Source: Candidatus Thalassarchaeaceae archaeon
GTDB taxonomy: Archaea; Thermoplasmatota; Poseidoniia; Poseidoniales; Thalassarchaeaceae
Assembly (NCBI GenBank): GCA_030747885.1
Contig: JASLJW010000032.1
Span: 1 to 15,479 of the forward strand
Direction of reading: 5' to 3'
Length of the DNA stretch: 15,479 bases
The position numbers and the translations under genes were made by a program. Positions 8,407 through 14,702 of this stretch are shown here, one piece after another. The stretch's first letter is position 1; every line of letters begins with the position of its first letter. The notes beneath the pieces were generated by a model. The model saw only the letters and a program-made list of their open reading frames with translations, was not told the origin of the DNA and made no database searches.

Positions 8407-8532
8407 ATGGCTAATGCTGGGCCTCCTGCGGACCGAGGGGGGGTTCATAAATCGCACGGTTCATCCTGCACGCCCAACATGACACCTCTCCCTCATCAAT
8501 GGTGTTCATGAACCCTGCTCTCTGCAAACAAA
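8407..8532. other. Divergent intergenic region with repeated GGTTCAT and a palindrome
   Basis: This stretch separates tRNA-Lys/rpo from the methyltransferase–biotin ligase gene. The heptamer GGTTCAT occurs at 8442-8448 and 8458-8464 on the plus strand and at 8508-8514 on the minus strand. The last copy forms one half of the perfect 10-bp palindrome GTTCATGAAC at 8504-8513. One copy overlaps the TATA-like box. This may be an operator; no function is known. Confidence 0.4.
8444..8452 (-). promoter_or_regulatory. TATA-like box for tRNA-Lys and possibly the rpo operon
   Basis: ATTTATGAA on the minus strand, centred about 42 nt before the tRNA 5' end. This gives a start point some 15-20 nt upstream of the mature tRNA, plausible for a processed leader. 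It is the only TATA-like element I see upstream of the tRNA–rpo cluster. On the plus strand the same bases read TTCATAAAT and could also serve the divergent gene at 8533. Confidence 0.5.
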
Positions 8533-9939
8533 ATGATGGGAGTTAATTCAGAAAGAGAAGTGGAAATTTCTCAAGGGCCATCGTCAAAAGTAATTTGGAC
8601 AGATTCAATGGGTTTGGAACGAACATTGATCGTACCTCCTACTGTCTATCCTCCAAGAGAAGATACGACATTACTACATCGTGCACTTTCACGATTGAAA
8701 GGAAAACCAGGAAGACTTCTTGAAATTGGGACTGGGACTGGAGCAATAGGCACATCAATGGCAGAAATTGGGTGGGAAGTATGTGGGATTGATGTGAACC
8801 CCTTGGCTGTAGTAGCTGCAAGAGGGAATCATAGAAATTCAGGGGTTTTCGAAGTGTTGGAAAATAATATCGAAGATCTCGAGGTACATGAAAACGGTGC
8901 ATGGGACGTAATTGCATGGAATACACCATATCTTGACGCTCCGGAAAATCATTCATCAAGTCTAGGACCACTTGAAGAAGCAGCATTGTCATGGGAAGGA
9001 AAACATCCAATTCGATTACTCATTGAACTAGCTAGTAAGAAAGGAATGCTAAATGAACAAGGTTGTATTATTGCTTTAGTTTCATCTGGAGATAAAACAA
9101 ACATCGAACTAGGTAAAGCAATAGCGGAAGGGTGGTCTATTCGACCAATTGAAACAAGATGTAATGGTGGAGAACGAACCACTGTGATTGCGCTTTGGAA
9201 AGGATGGGAATGGGACCCAATTGTCAATAAATCAGTCTCAACAACAATGGACGTTCTGGATGAAAAAGACCGACCCGGTAGATGTGCGATAGCAAAAGAA
9301 CAGTTCGGAGGATATGGAAGAAACAAGGATAATTGGATTTCGAAAGAAGGCGACATTACTGCAACATGGAGAATTTCTGGACCTAACCCGCCTCACTTTG
9401 GAGTAGAATCAATGCACATGGCAGCATCACTTGCAGTAATAGGAGCGATATCCACATGGGAAAATGAAGACTATGAATTTACTACATGGAAAAATAGTCA
9501 AAAATCTAAACTTTCAATCAAATGGCCTAATGACATCATCTCTCTAACAAGCGGAGAGAAAGTTGCTGGAATCCTATTACATGCGGAATCCAAAGGAGAG
9601 GAAATTAGAGTTTCGTGCGGAATTGGGATAAATGGAGTAGATAGAGAAGTTGATGGTAAAGTAATCAAGGGCCTTTCAAATTCAGGTTTGGACGGTTTGG
9701 AGATACACCTACATCGGCATCTTTCATCTTGGTTTGATCAACATCCAAGAGTACCGATTGTAGATCAGCAATTTCTTCAAAGAAGATGGTGGGCAGCATC
9801 GTCGAAGACACAAATTATCGGAGAAAAAAGAAAAAGGGGGAACAAACCATGTCTTGTTTCAAAAATCTCTGAAAAGGGTCTAGAAATAGTCACTAATACT
9901 GGAATCGAAGTAATCTCTGGAATTGAATTGACTGAATGA
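8533..9939 (+). CDS. Fusion: HemK/PrmC-like methyltransferase + biotin–protein ligase
   Basis: One uninterrupted frame of 468 aa with two enzymes. Residues 1 to about 225 are a class I SAM-dependent methyltransferase of HemK/PrmC type: YPPREDTTLL (39-48), EIGTGTGAIG (64-73) for SAM binding, GIDVNPLA (85-92) with the acidic residue at the ribose, and NTPY (130-133) in place of the usual catalytic NPPY. Archaeal relatives methylate Gln in the GGQ motif of release factor aRF1. Residues about 232-468 are a biotin–protein ligase: STTMD (236-240), GGYGR (259-263, the biotinyl-AMP loop, normally GRGR-like), KWPND (330-334), KVAGILLHAE (343-352), GIGIN (363-367) and a short C-terminal beta domain. 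This half would attach biotin to a carboxylase carrier protein. There is no DNA-binding domain, so it would not act as a BirA-type repressor. The start is the first of two adjacent ATGs (8533, 8536); no Shine-Dalgarno is evident. Confidence 0.88.
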   Translation: MMGVNSEREVEISQGPSSKVIWTDSMGLERTLIVPPTVYPPREDTTLLHRALSRLKGKPGRLLEIGTGTGAIGTSMAEIGWEVCGIDVNPLAVVAARGNHRNSGVFEVLENNIEDLEVHENGAWDVIAWNTPYLDAPENHSSSLGPLEEAALSWEGKHPIRLLIELASKKGMLNEQGCIIALVSSGDKTNIELGKAIAEGWSIRPIETRCNGGERTTVIALWKGWEWDPIVNKSVSTTMDVLDEKDRPGRCAIAKEQFGGYGRNKDNWISKEGDITATWRISGPNPPHFGVESMHMAASLAVIGAISTWENEDYEFTTWKNSQKSKLSIKWPNDIISLTSGEKVAGILLHAESKGEEIRVSCGIGINGVDREVDGKVIKGLSNSGLDGLEIHLHRHLSSWFDQHPRVPIVDQQFLQRRWWAASSKTQIIGEKRKRGNKPCLVSKISEKGLEIVTNTGIEVISGIELTE

Positions 9940-9941
9940 AA

Positions 9942-10415
9942 TCATTGTCTTCTTCGCCATTCACCCCATACCAACAAGAAAAGGCCAAGTATTGCAGGGA
10001 GTGCTTCCAATGGCAATTGTCTTTGCACATTGATCTTAATCTCATAATCTCCAGTTCCTTCAGCTGAGATATCTAATGGACCATCTGAAGTCCTTGTAGA
10101 TGTTAGAGAATGCCACGATTCATCCTCAGGGAATGATAATGCTTCATCTCCTACATTTACGATGATGTTGCATGATGTAGAATTAGCGCCTATACAAGAT
10201 TCATCTGGAAGGACTGAAATCTCAATTACATCTTCTGAACCAAGGAACCCTACATCTACACTCGTAAGCCAAACTGGCTCTGTGCCTTGTTCTAAATTTA
10301 CCTCATGTGATGGAATCCACACTGCCATTAAGATGGTTCCAATTAGCATAATTGCCCCCATCAAAGAGGCTAGATCCCAAACAGGGATAGGTTCACTCTC
10401 TCCTCCTCCGCCCAT
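9942..10415 (-). CDS. Hypothetical two-helix membrane protein
   Basis: 157 aa, family not recognised. A short N-terminal segment is followed by one hydrophobic helix (about 15-34), an extracytoplasmic-looking domain of about 100 residues rich in Asp, Glu, Ser and Thr with two cysteines (C74, C82) that could form a disulfide, and a second helix (about 135-151) ending in the basic tail WRRRQ. The predicted topology puts both termini in the cytoplasm. It lies 33 nt downstream of the Pop5-like gene on the same strand, so the two are probably cotranscribed; nothing links their functions. Its stop is 2 nt from the stop of the convergent methyltransferase–ligase gene. Confidence 0.7.
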   Translation of the reverse strand: MGGGGESEPIPVWDLASLMGAIMLIGTILMAVWIPSHEVNLEQGTEPVWLTSVDVGFLGSEDVIEISVLPDESCIGANSTSCNIIVNVGDEALSFPEDESWHSLTSTRTSDGPLDISAEGTGDYEIKINVQRQLPLEALPAILGLFLLVWGEWRRRQ

Positions 10416-10448
10416 AACCTACGCAATTGACCAAAGGTGATGAATGCT

Positions 10449-10757
10449 TCACCTACGTACATTAGGCAAAGGAAGTTCAAGACGTTCTCGCACAAGTCGG
10501 ATTTTCCCGGAAGTCGTAATTGTGTTTAAACGGGAATCAGCCTCACATTTAGAGATGAAATCACTTACTTCAGAGAGATTTACTCTAACGATTCCAAATA
10601 ATTTCTCATTTACATTGTGTAAGTCATATAATCTTAGAGAACTTGAGGGGAGTATCTCCTCAAGAATAGAAATTAAGTGTTCACGCCCCACATTATTGAA
10701 CACATGAATTCCAACCCAGCGCCGCTTCGGACGCTTTGCCTTAGAAGGGGTCGCCAT
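10449..10757 (-). CDS. rnp2: Probable RNase P protein component 2 (Pop5-like)
   Basis: 102 aa, with the length and pattern of archaeal Pop5, which with Rpp30 supports the catalytic RNA in tRNA 5' maturation. What I see: a basic N-terminus, KRRWVGIHVF (11-20, like the RYIxFKV strand), a helix EHLISILEEIL, the strand FGIVRV (54-59, like GIVRC), an amphipathic helix, and TTSGKIRLVRERL (81-93, like the conserved VSGTIR). The match rests on pattern and spacing and is divergent, so a different small alpha-beta protein cannot be excluded. The ATG at 10757 has the TATA-like AAATAAA about 24 nt upstream, which fits a leaderless mRNA. Divergent from the multi-helix protein gene. Confidence 0.65.
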   Translation of the reverse strand: MATPSKAKRPKRRWVGIHVFNNVGREHLISILEEILPSSSLRLYDLHNVNEKLFGIVRVNLSEVSDFISKCEADSRLNTITTSGKIRLVRERLELPLPNVRR

Positions 10758-10777
10758 GTACTCAGCAGGGTTGACCG

Positions 10778-10784
10778 TTTATTT
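10778..10784. promoter_or_regulatory. Shared TATA-like element of two divergent genes
   Basis: TTTATTT on plus, AAATAAA on minus. Its centre lies about 24 nt before the minus-strand ATG at 10757 and about 27 nt before the plus-strand ATG at 10808. Both distances suit leaderless archaeal transcripts, so one element could serve both directions. Confidence 0.45.
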
Positions 10785-10807
10785 CAGTCCCCACCATGCG
10801 ATTGCAT

Positions 10808-11980
10808 ATGGAGGGGGAGAATACTCAGTCTTCAATAGAAAGTCCATGGGATCTAATTAAGACACTTTTAGCACCTCGCACTCTACCTCATGTATTCCTA
10901 TTAATTGCCGGAACAGGGGGTCTTTTCGTATTTGTTTCAACCATAAGTGATGATCCTGGTTTCGCTGCAATAATCTTCACATCTGCAATGGCATCATACA
11001 GTATTTTAGGAATAATAGGAAATAATTCGCACATCAAAAAATGGCTTTTAGTCGATGGTTATGCATCTACATTGGGAAGAATCTTGGGGCCATTATTTCT
11101 CCCGATAACCCTCATGGCAGTGATATCTGGAACTATTCTCTTTACCATAGCTGAAGATAAGAATATTCGAGACATGTGGGCTATCGCATTATCATCCCTA
11201 TTTGTGATTTGGTCTATTGGCCAAGGTTTAGCACTCAGAAGTAGTATTCGAGACCTAATTATCAGATCTAAGTCAAGCAAACGTTCCGATGAAATTACTC
11301 CCAAATCATGGGACTTGTGGAGACTATTTCTAGGTGCATTCATTTTTTCCATTATTATCGCAATATTACGGGGAATTGTAATACCGAACATTAGTGGAAC
11401 TAATCCATTGATATTTTCTTGGGTAATTTACACATTGGTTTGTTTTTCTGTAATTGCTCTATTCTTACAAATTGCAAAGGACGGAATTATGCCTCTGGAT
11501 ACATCTTGGACGAAAGGTGATCGTTCTAGGGTTCATAGGACAAGCCAACTGATGATTGCTCTGATTGCATGGCACCTTTCTAGTGCTTGGTCAAGACTAT
11601 CTGGTAACGAAACAAGTGCCATGTTATTCGAAGAAGCAATGCTGGTTGTAATCACAGTTGTTAGTGCAGTTTGGGCAATGACTAATCGGAATAAAAGTAA
11701 TATCAAATTTATTTCAAAAGATACTGCAATACATTGGGCGATTGCTTTCGGCTTTGGATATGCTGGATCGATAACGGTAATGTCTGGCCTTACAGAATCT
11801 CTACCAATTCTAGGAAATATTTCACAAACATTGGGTGTAGGGCATATCCTAACGTCACTTACTCTACTAATTGGGTTGAAAACTACAATTTCAAGACCAA
11901 AAGTTAGCGAAGTTATCCATGATAATGAAGAAATTAATTTGGAAATTGAAGAATTGACTAATGAACTAAATGAAATCTAA
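10808..11980 (+). CDS. Multi-pass membrane protein of unknown function
   Basis: 390 aa from the preferred start; family not recognised. About ten hydrophobic helices are visible (numbering from the earlier ATG at 10796): roughly 31-50, 56-74, 98-118, 127-147, 174-196, 205-226, 250-266, 281-296, 311-331 and 345-362. A basic loop lies at about 157-171. The C-terminal tail (about 370-394) is rich in Glu, Asn, Ile and Leu and looks helical, possibly a short coiled coil. No transporter or enzyme signature is evident. I prefer the ATG at 10808 because the ATG at 10796 is only 12 nt from the TATA-like element, too close for a transcript to include it. The stop is 3 nt from the convergent FtsZ-like gene stop. 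Confidence 0.75.
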   Translation: MEGENTQSSIESPWDLIKTLLAPRTLPHVFLLIAGTGGLFVFVSTISDDPGFAAIIFTSAMASYSILGIIGNNSHIKKWLLVDGYASTLGRILGPLFLPITLMAVISGTILFTIAEDKNIRDMWAIALSSLFVIWSIGQGLALRSSIRDLIIRSKSSKRSDEITPKSWDLWRLFLGAFIFSIIIAILRGIVIPNISGTNPLIFSWVIYTLVCFSVIALFLQIAKDGIMPLDTSWTKGDRSRVHRTSQLMIALIAWHLSSAWSRLSGNETSAMLFEEAMLVVITVVSAVWAMTNRNKSNIKFISKDTAIHWAIAFGFGYAGSITVMSGLTESLPILGNISQTLGVGHILTSLTLLIGLKTTISRPKVSEVIHDNEEINLEIEELTNELNEI

Positions 11981-11983
11981 CAT

Positions 11984-12883
11984 TCAAAGTCCGGATAATA
12001 CTGCAATGACTCTGACTTCTCCAGTCATTTCCTTGTCGATTGATGCGCCATAAATCACATTGCAATTTTCGTGAAGGCCTCTAGTAAAAGCAGCGGCAAT
12101 CTGATCAAAATCTCCTAACGAAACTGCCCCTCCTCCTTCGATATGAAGCAAACAAGCGGCTGCATTTGCGATGTCCATTCTCTCAAGAGGGGCATCAAAA
12201 GCTGAACGAAATAATCGTTCAGTATCTATTGCCATTCCTTCGCCGACTAGAACTGTTGACCTACCTGCTTGAGATAGAATTGTTCGTAAATCCATTAAAT
12301 CCAGATTTATCACTCCCATCCGTGCCTGTGTACGCACTAACCCCCCTACTAGGCTCGAAACCCACCCACCACCATCTTCCCATGGGATGCCTCTTTTCAC
12401 GCTACGTTGCGAAAGTGAGGAAAGTGAAATTCCAATTGTGGCATGTGAAGCGGACTCTAATCGCGGTCTGGAAAGTCTTGCCCATCGCAACCTAGAGACC
12501 TGATCATCGAAAGGGAGGCCGGCTATAGTCACCACCAAAGCACCAGAAGCACGTGCTTGTTCAGCAATCCAAATGCTCGCACCCCCTCCAACTCCTCCAC
12601 CCAATGCAGTTGAAATCAAAACCAGTTCCGCTCGGTCCAACATTCGACTGAACACATGAGCATATTCTCGAGCCCATGTGCTAGAAATTTCAGGCATTAT
12701 TCCCTGATTTACATCCTCTGGACCAATATGTACTGTCGATGCTTCAGGAGAATCCTCAAAGGAATTGGGATCAGCATCAACAAGAAGAAGTTCGGAAACT
12801 GACTCTAATCCCGAATGGGCGGATTTCGCCCAGCGACAACCAATCCCACCTACACCAATGATTAGAAGGGAACCATCATGCAT
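11984..12883 (-). CDS. Divergent FtsZ/tubulin-superfamily protein without C-terminal tail
   Basis: About 300 aa spanning both domains of the FtsZ fold. Numbering from the alternative TTG start at 12895: LLIIGVGGIG (10-19, first nucleotide loop), STALGGGVGGGAS (95-107, the tubulin signature, normally GGGTG[ST]G), ALVVTIAGLPF (119-129), MGVINLDLMDLRTILSQAG (193-211, the T7 loop with N197, D199 and D202 of the NxDxxD motif), GEGMAIDTERL, and NVIYGASIDKEMTGEVRVIAV near the end, like NIIFGA.IDxxLxxEVRVTVIA. The protein stops where the FtsZ core ends, with no linker or tail peptide for FtsA/SepF-type partners. Two Thr positions of the signature are Val and Gly, and the usual IPN motif is replaced, so GTP hydrolysis may be altered. 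The start is ATG at 12883, or a TTG at 12895 overlapping the TPR gene stop (TTGA). Confidence 0.85.
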   Translation of the reverse strand: MHDGSLLIIGVGGIGCRWAKSAHSGLESVSELLLVDADPNSFEDSPEASTVHIGPEDVNQGIMPEISSTWAREYAHVFSRMLDRAELVLISTALGGGVGGGASIWIAEQARASGALVVTIAGLPFDDQVSRLRWARLSRPRLESASHATIGISLSSLSQRSVKRGIPWEDGGGWVSSLVGGLVRTQARMGVINLDLMDLRTILSQAGRSTVLVGEGMAIDTERLFRSAFDAPLERMDIANAAACLLHIEGGGAVSLGDFDQIAAAFTRGLHENCNVIYGASIDKEMTGEVRVIAVLSGL

Positions 12884-12891
12884 ATTCCCAC

Positions 12892-13203
12892 TCAATCCTC
12901 ATCATAAGTCAAATATCGTTGATACCTTCTACGTTCATCTCTAGCCCATGCATTGTCTGGCTCAATTTCGAGTACTCTAGAATAGTATTCAACCGCTTTT
13001 TCAAATTCGGATAAATGGCGACCATACAAATGACCTAAATTAGAAAGAACTGGAATGCATAATGGGTCCTCTTCAAGCATACGTTCAAGTAATTCCTCAG
13101 CACTACCTAAATCCATTTTTTCCATCATTGATTCGGCCTGGTCTAACTGCTCGAGTTGGGAATCTGAAAGACGATACGTGTTCTTCCATGTTCGGCCCGC
13201 CAT
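12892..13203 (-). CDS. Small TPR-repeat protein
   Basis: 103 aa, almost entirely helical. Two tetratricopeptide-like helix pairs are visible: about 17-50 (AESMMEKMDLGSAEELLERMLEEDP) in a degenerate form, and 51-84 (LSNLGHLYGR, EKAVEYYSRVLEIEPDNAWA) in a nearly canonical form, followed by a basic helix DERRRYQRYL and an acidic end. TPRs are protein-binding modules; no partner is known. It is translationally linked to the FtsZ-like gene: its stop lies 8 nt before that gene's ATG, or overlaps its possible TTG start. The two may work together. ATG start at 13203. Confidence 0.85.
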   Translation of the reverse strand: MAGRTWKNTYRLSDSQLEQLDQAESMMEKMDLGSAEELLERMLEEDPLCIPVLSNLGHLYGRHLSEFEKAVEYYSRVLEIEPDNAWARDERRRYQRYLTYDED

Positions 13204-13252
13204 AATCTACGAACGGAGGTGGCGGGGTTTGAATCATGCGGAACAAATTAGC

Positions 13253-13262
13253 CAATAAATAG
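13253..13262 (-). promoter_or_regulatory. TATA-like box for the TPR–FtsZ-like pair
   Basis: CTATTTATTG on the minus strand, about 54 nt before the ATG at 13203. This predicts a start point about 25-30 nt upstream of the ATG and a short leader. Position and composition only; weak. Confidence 0.35.
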
Positions 13263-13350
13263 GTCAGGTAGATATTGAATAAAAACAGCAGTATTACTGA
13301 GCATATAGATGCCCCGCTGTCCACCGAAAAAACGATTCACGTAGCCAACG

Positions 13351-13358
13351 TTAATATT
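13351..13358 (+). promoter_or_regulatory. TATA-like box for the choice-of-anchor/Rieske operon
   Basis: TTAATATT, centred about 26 nt before the ATG at 13381, which is the spacing expected for a leaderless archaeal mRNA. No Shine-Dalgarno precedes this ATG, which agrees. Confidence 0.55.
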
Positions 13359-13380
13359 CCCTTTTCCGGTCGGTCGAAGT

Positions 13381-14247
13381 ATGGGCACTGACAGTCCGTG
13401 GACTGCACCCTTGCGAAGGGTAATTTGCATGTGTCTACTAGTTGTGATTCTAGCAATTAGCCCATCATCGGTATACGCATGGCCAGGCGGCATCGGATTC
13501 GATCAGGACAACAAAGGAGATGTTGCAATTTCAGGATGTACGTGCCACAATTTAGATCCAAGCGATAGTGTTACAATAATTCTTGACGAAGTTCCCACTA
13601 CGTATACTGCCGGAGAAACATATGAAATGATGATTCAGATTATTGGGGGAGCAGAATATCATGCTGGAGGAACAGACTACAGTGCTGGATTCTCGATGCG
13701 AGTCTCAGAAGGAATTCTTGGAGCAGGAGAAGGCTCAGAAAACCATGTTACCGCATCTCCAGAGACATTCAATGGCCCAGCAAGTGACGACCAACAAACG
13801 CTCACACACACTGAGGCAGGAGCCAATTTAGAATCTAGAACTTGGAACATTGTTTGGACTGCTCCAGACACAGAGAGTGGCCCAGTTACGTTTTGGTTGG
13901 TAGGGAATTCAGTCAATGGAGACGGTGTTCCAGGACCTCAAGACATGTGGAATCGACTTTCAGCAGTAATTATTGAAGGTGAAGATGACGGGAATAGAAG
14001 AACAATTTTCTCAGGTGACGGAAACATTGAGCCTCCTGCACCTCCCTCTTCAGGACACACTGATTTACATCATATGGGTGCGAAATTTAGGGCCCATTGG
14101 TTAGGTCTCCTTGGATTCTTGTCAGTTATTCTCGTGCTCATCTTTTGTGGGTTCTTCTTAAGATATGGATTCAGTAGCCATTACAAGGGCAGAAGCAATC
14201 TACTCCGGCTCCGCATTAAGCATCTCAGAAGGGGGGATCAATTGTGA
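13381..14247 (+). CDS. Secreted, membrane-anchored choice-of-anchor V (reeler-type) protein
   Basis: 288 aa. An N-terminal signal peptide (LRR then a hydrophobic stretch to VYA, cleavage near residue 33) leads to an extracellular beta-rich domain. Its features match the choice-of-anchor V/reeler family as I know it: GCTCHN (52-57), TYTAGETYEMMIQIIGG (74-90), AGFSMRVSEG, LTHTEA, WTAP (159-162), and GNSVNGDG (175-182) before DMWN. A Pro-rich spacer and a single transmembrane helix (about 240-261) with a basic cytoplasmic tail follow. The Cys-His cluster is CxCH, not the CxxCH of c-type haem; it could bind metal or form a disulfide. It overlaps the next gene by 4 nt (GTGA) and sits upstream of a Rieske protein, so a role near the respiratory chain is an inference; the biochemical function is unknown. 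Confidence 0.82.
   Translation: MGTDSPWTAPLRRVICMCLLVVILAISPSSVYAWPGGIGFDQDNKGDVAISGCTCHNLDPSDSVTIILDEVPTTYTAGETYEMMIQIIGGAEYHAGGTDYSAGFSMRVSEGILGAGEGSENHVTASPETFNGPASDDQQTLTHTEAGANLESRTWNIVWTAPDTESGPVTFWLVGNSVNGDGVPGPQDMWNRLSAVIIEGEDDGNRRTIFSGDGNIEPPAPPSSGHTDLHHMGAKFRAHWLGLLGFLSVILVLIFCGFFLRYGFSSHYKGRSNLLRLRIKHLRRGDQL
14231..14238 (+). promoter_or_regulatory. Shine-Dalgarno deciding the GTG start at 14244
   Basis: GGGGGGAT lies five bases before the GTG. No in-frame ATG is nearby, and the GTG overlaps the upstream stop as GTGA, so this G-rich site supports the non-ATG start. Confidence 0.65.
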
Positions 14248-14693
14248 ATAATGATCAGGTTCTAACGTTACTTCGAGAAGTAAAGTCAGGAAAGGTCTCG
14301 ATTGCAGATGCCCAAACAGCACTAGAAGGGGTTTCCCTAAGTGAAGAACAATATGAATCGGCGATTAACCATGGAGTATTCAATGAGCCCGAACCTGGAA
14401 CTGTTGTTCGAGCTAGTATCTCTCCGGCCGCAGAATCATGGTTAGTAGTAGTCTTCTTTGTTTGGGGAGTATTTTGGACAACATACTGGTCATTTACTCT
14501 AACTTATGGCCTACTAAATCATTGGGACCAACAACAACTTGCGTTCCATCTAGGTATGACCTTACTTACTCTAATTATGATGGGAGTAATTTACCTCCGC
14601 TTCGTTCTACCTGATTTAGTAATTGTAAAGCATCGAAGAAACAAATACATTCCAATTAAAGACACAAACACGTGGAAAAAATATGAGGCCTGA
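14244..14693 (+). CDS. Small two-helix membrane protein of the Rieske operon
   Basis: 149 aa, family not recognised. The N-terminal 45 residues look like a short helical pair (VLTLLREVKSGKVSIADAQ, then LSEEQYESAI), reminiscent of SHOCT-like linkers. Two hydrophobic helices follow (about 66-92, rich in Trp, Tyr and Phe, and about 100-121), then a basic cytoplasmic-looking tail (KHRRNKYIPIKD). GTG start, 4-nt overlap with the upstream gene; the next gene starts 9 nt after its stop. Tight packing with the Rieske gene suggests an accessory or structural subunit of the same membrane complex, but no cofactor ligand motif is evident. Confidence 0.8.
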   Translation: MNNDQVLTLLREVKSGKVSIADAQTALEGVSLSEEQYESAINHGVFNEPEPGTVVRASISPAAESWLVVVFFVWGVFWTTYWSFTLTYGLLNHWDQQQLAFHLGMTLLTLIMMGVIYLRFVLPDLVIVKHRRNKYIPIKDTNTWKKYEA

Positions 14694-14697
14694 GGTG
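14692..14697 (+). promoter_or_regulatory. Shine-Dalgarno of the Rieske gene
   Basis: GAGGTG overlaps the TGA stop of the preceding gene and ends five bases before the ATG at 14703, supporting that start and tight translational linkage. Confidence 0.7.
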
Positions 14698-14702
14698 TAA
14701 CA

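Larger units (their letters stand above)
13204..13380. other. Divergent promoter region between TPR and respiratory operons
   Basis: 177 bp without a gene. It is AT-rich in the middle and contains one TATA-like element for each direction (listed separately). I see no tRNA, hairpin terminator or repeat in it. Confidence 0.5.

Noticed and set aside
13216..13240. T-arm-like sequence GGGGTTTGAATC suggesting a tRNA.
   Set aside because: No acceptor, D or anticodon stem can be formed around it; chance resemblance.
13531..13551. c-type haem attachment site in the choice-of-anchor V protein.
   Set aside because: The motif is CxCH with one residue between the cysteines; the canonical haem-c motif needs CxxCH.
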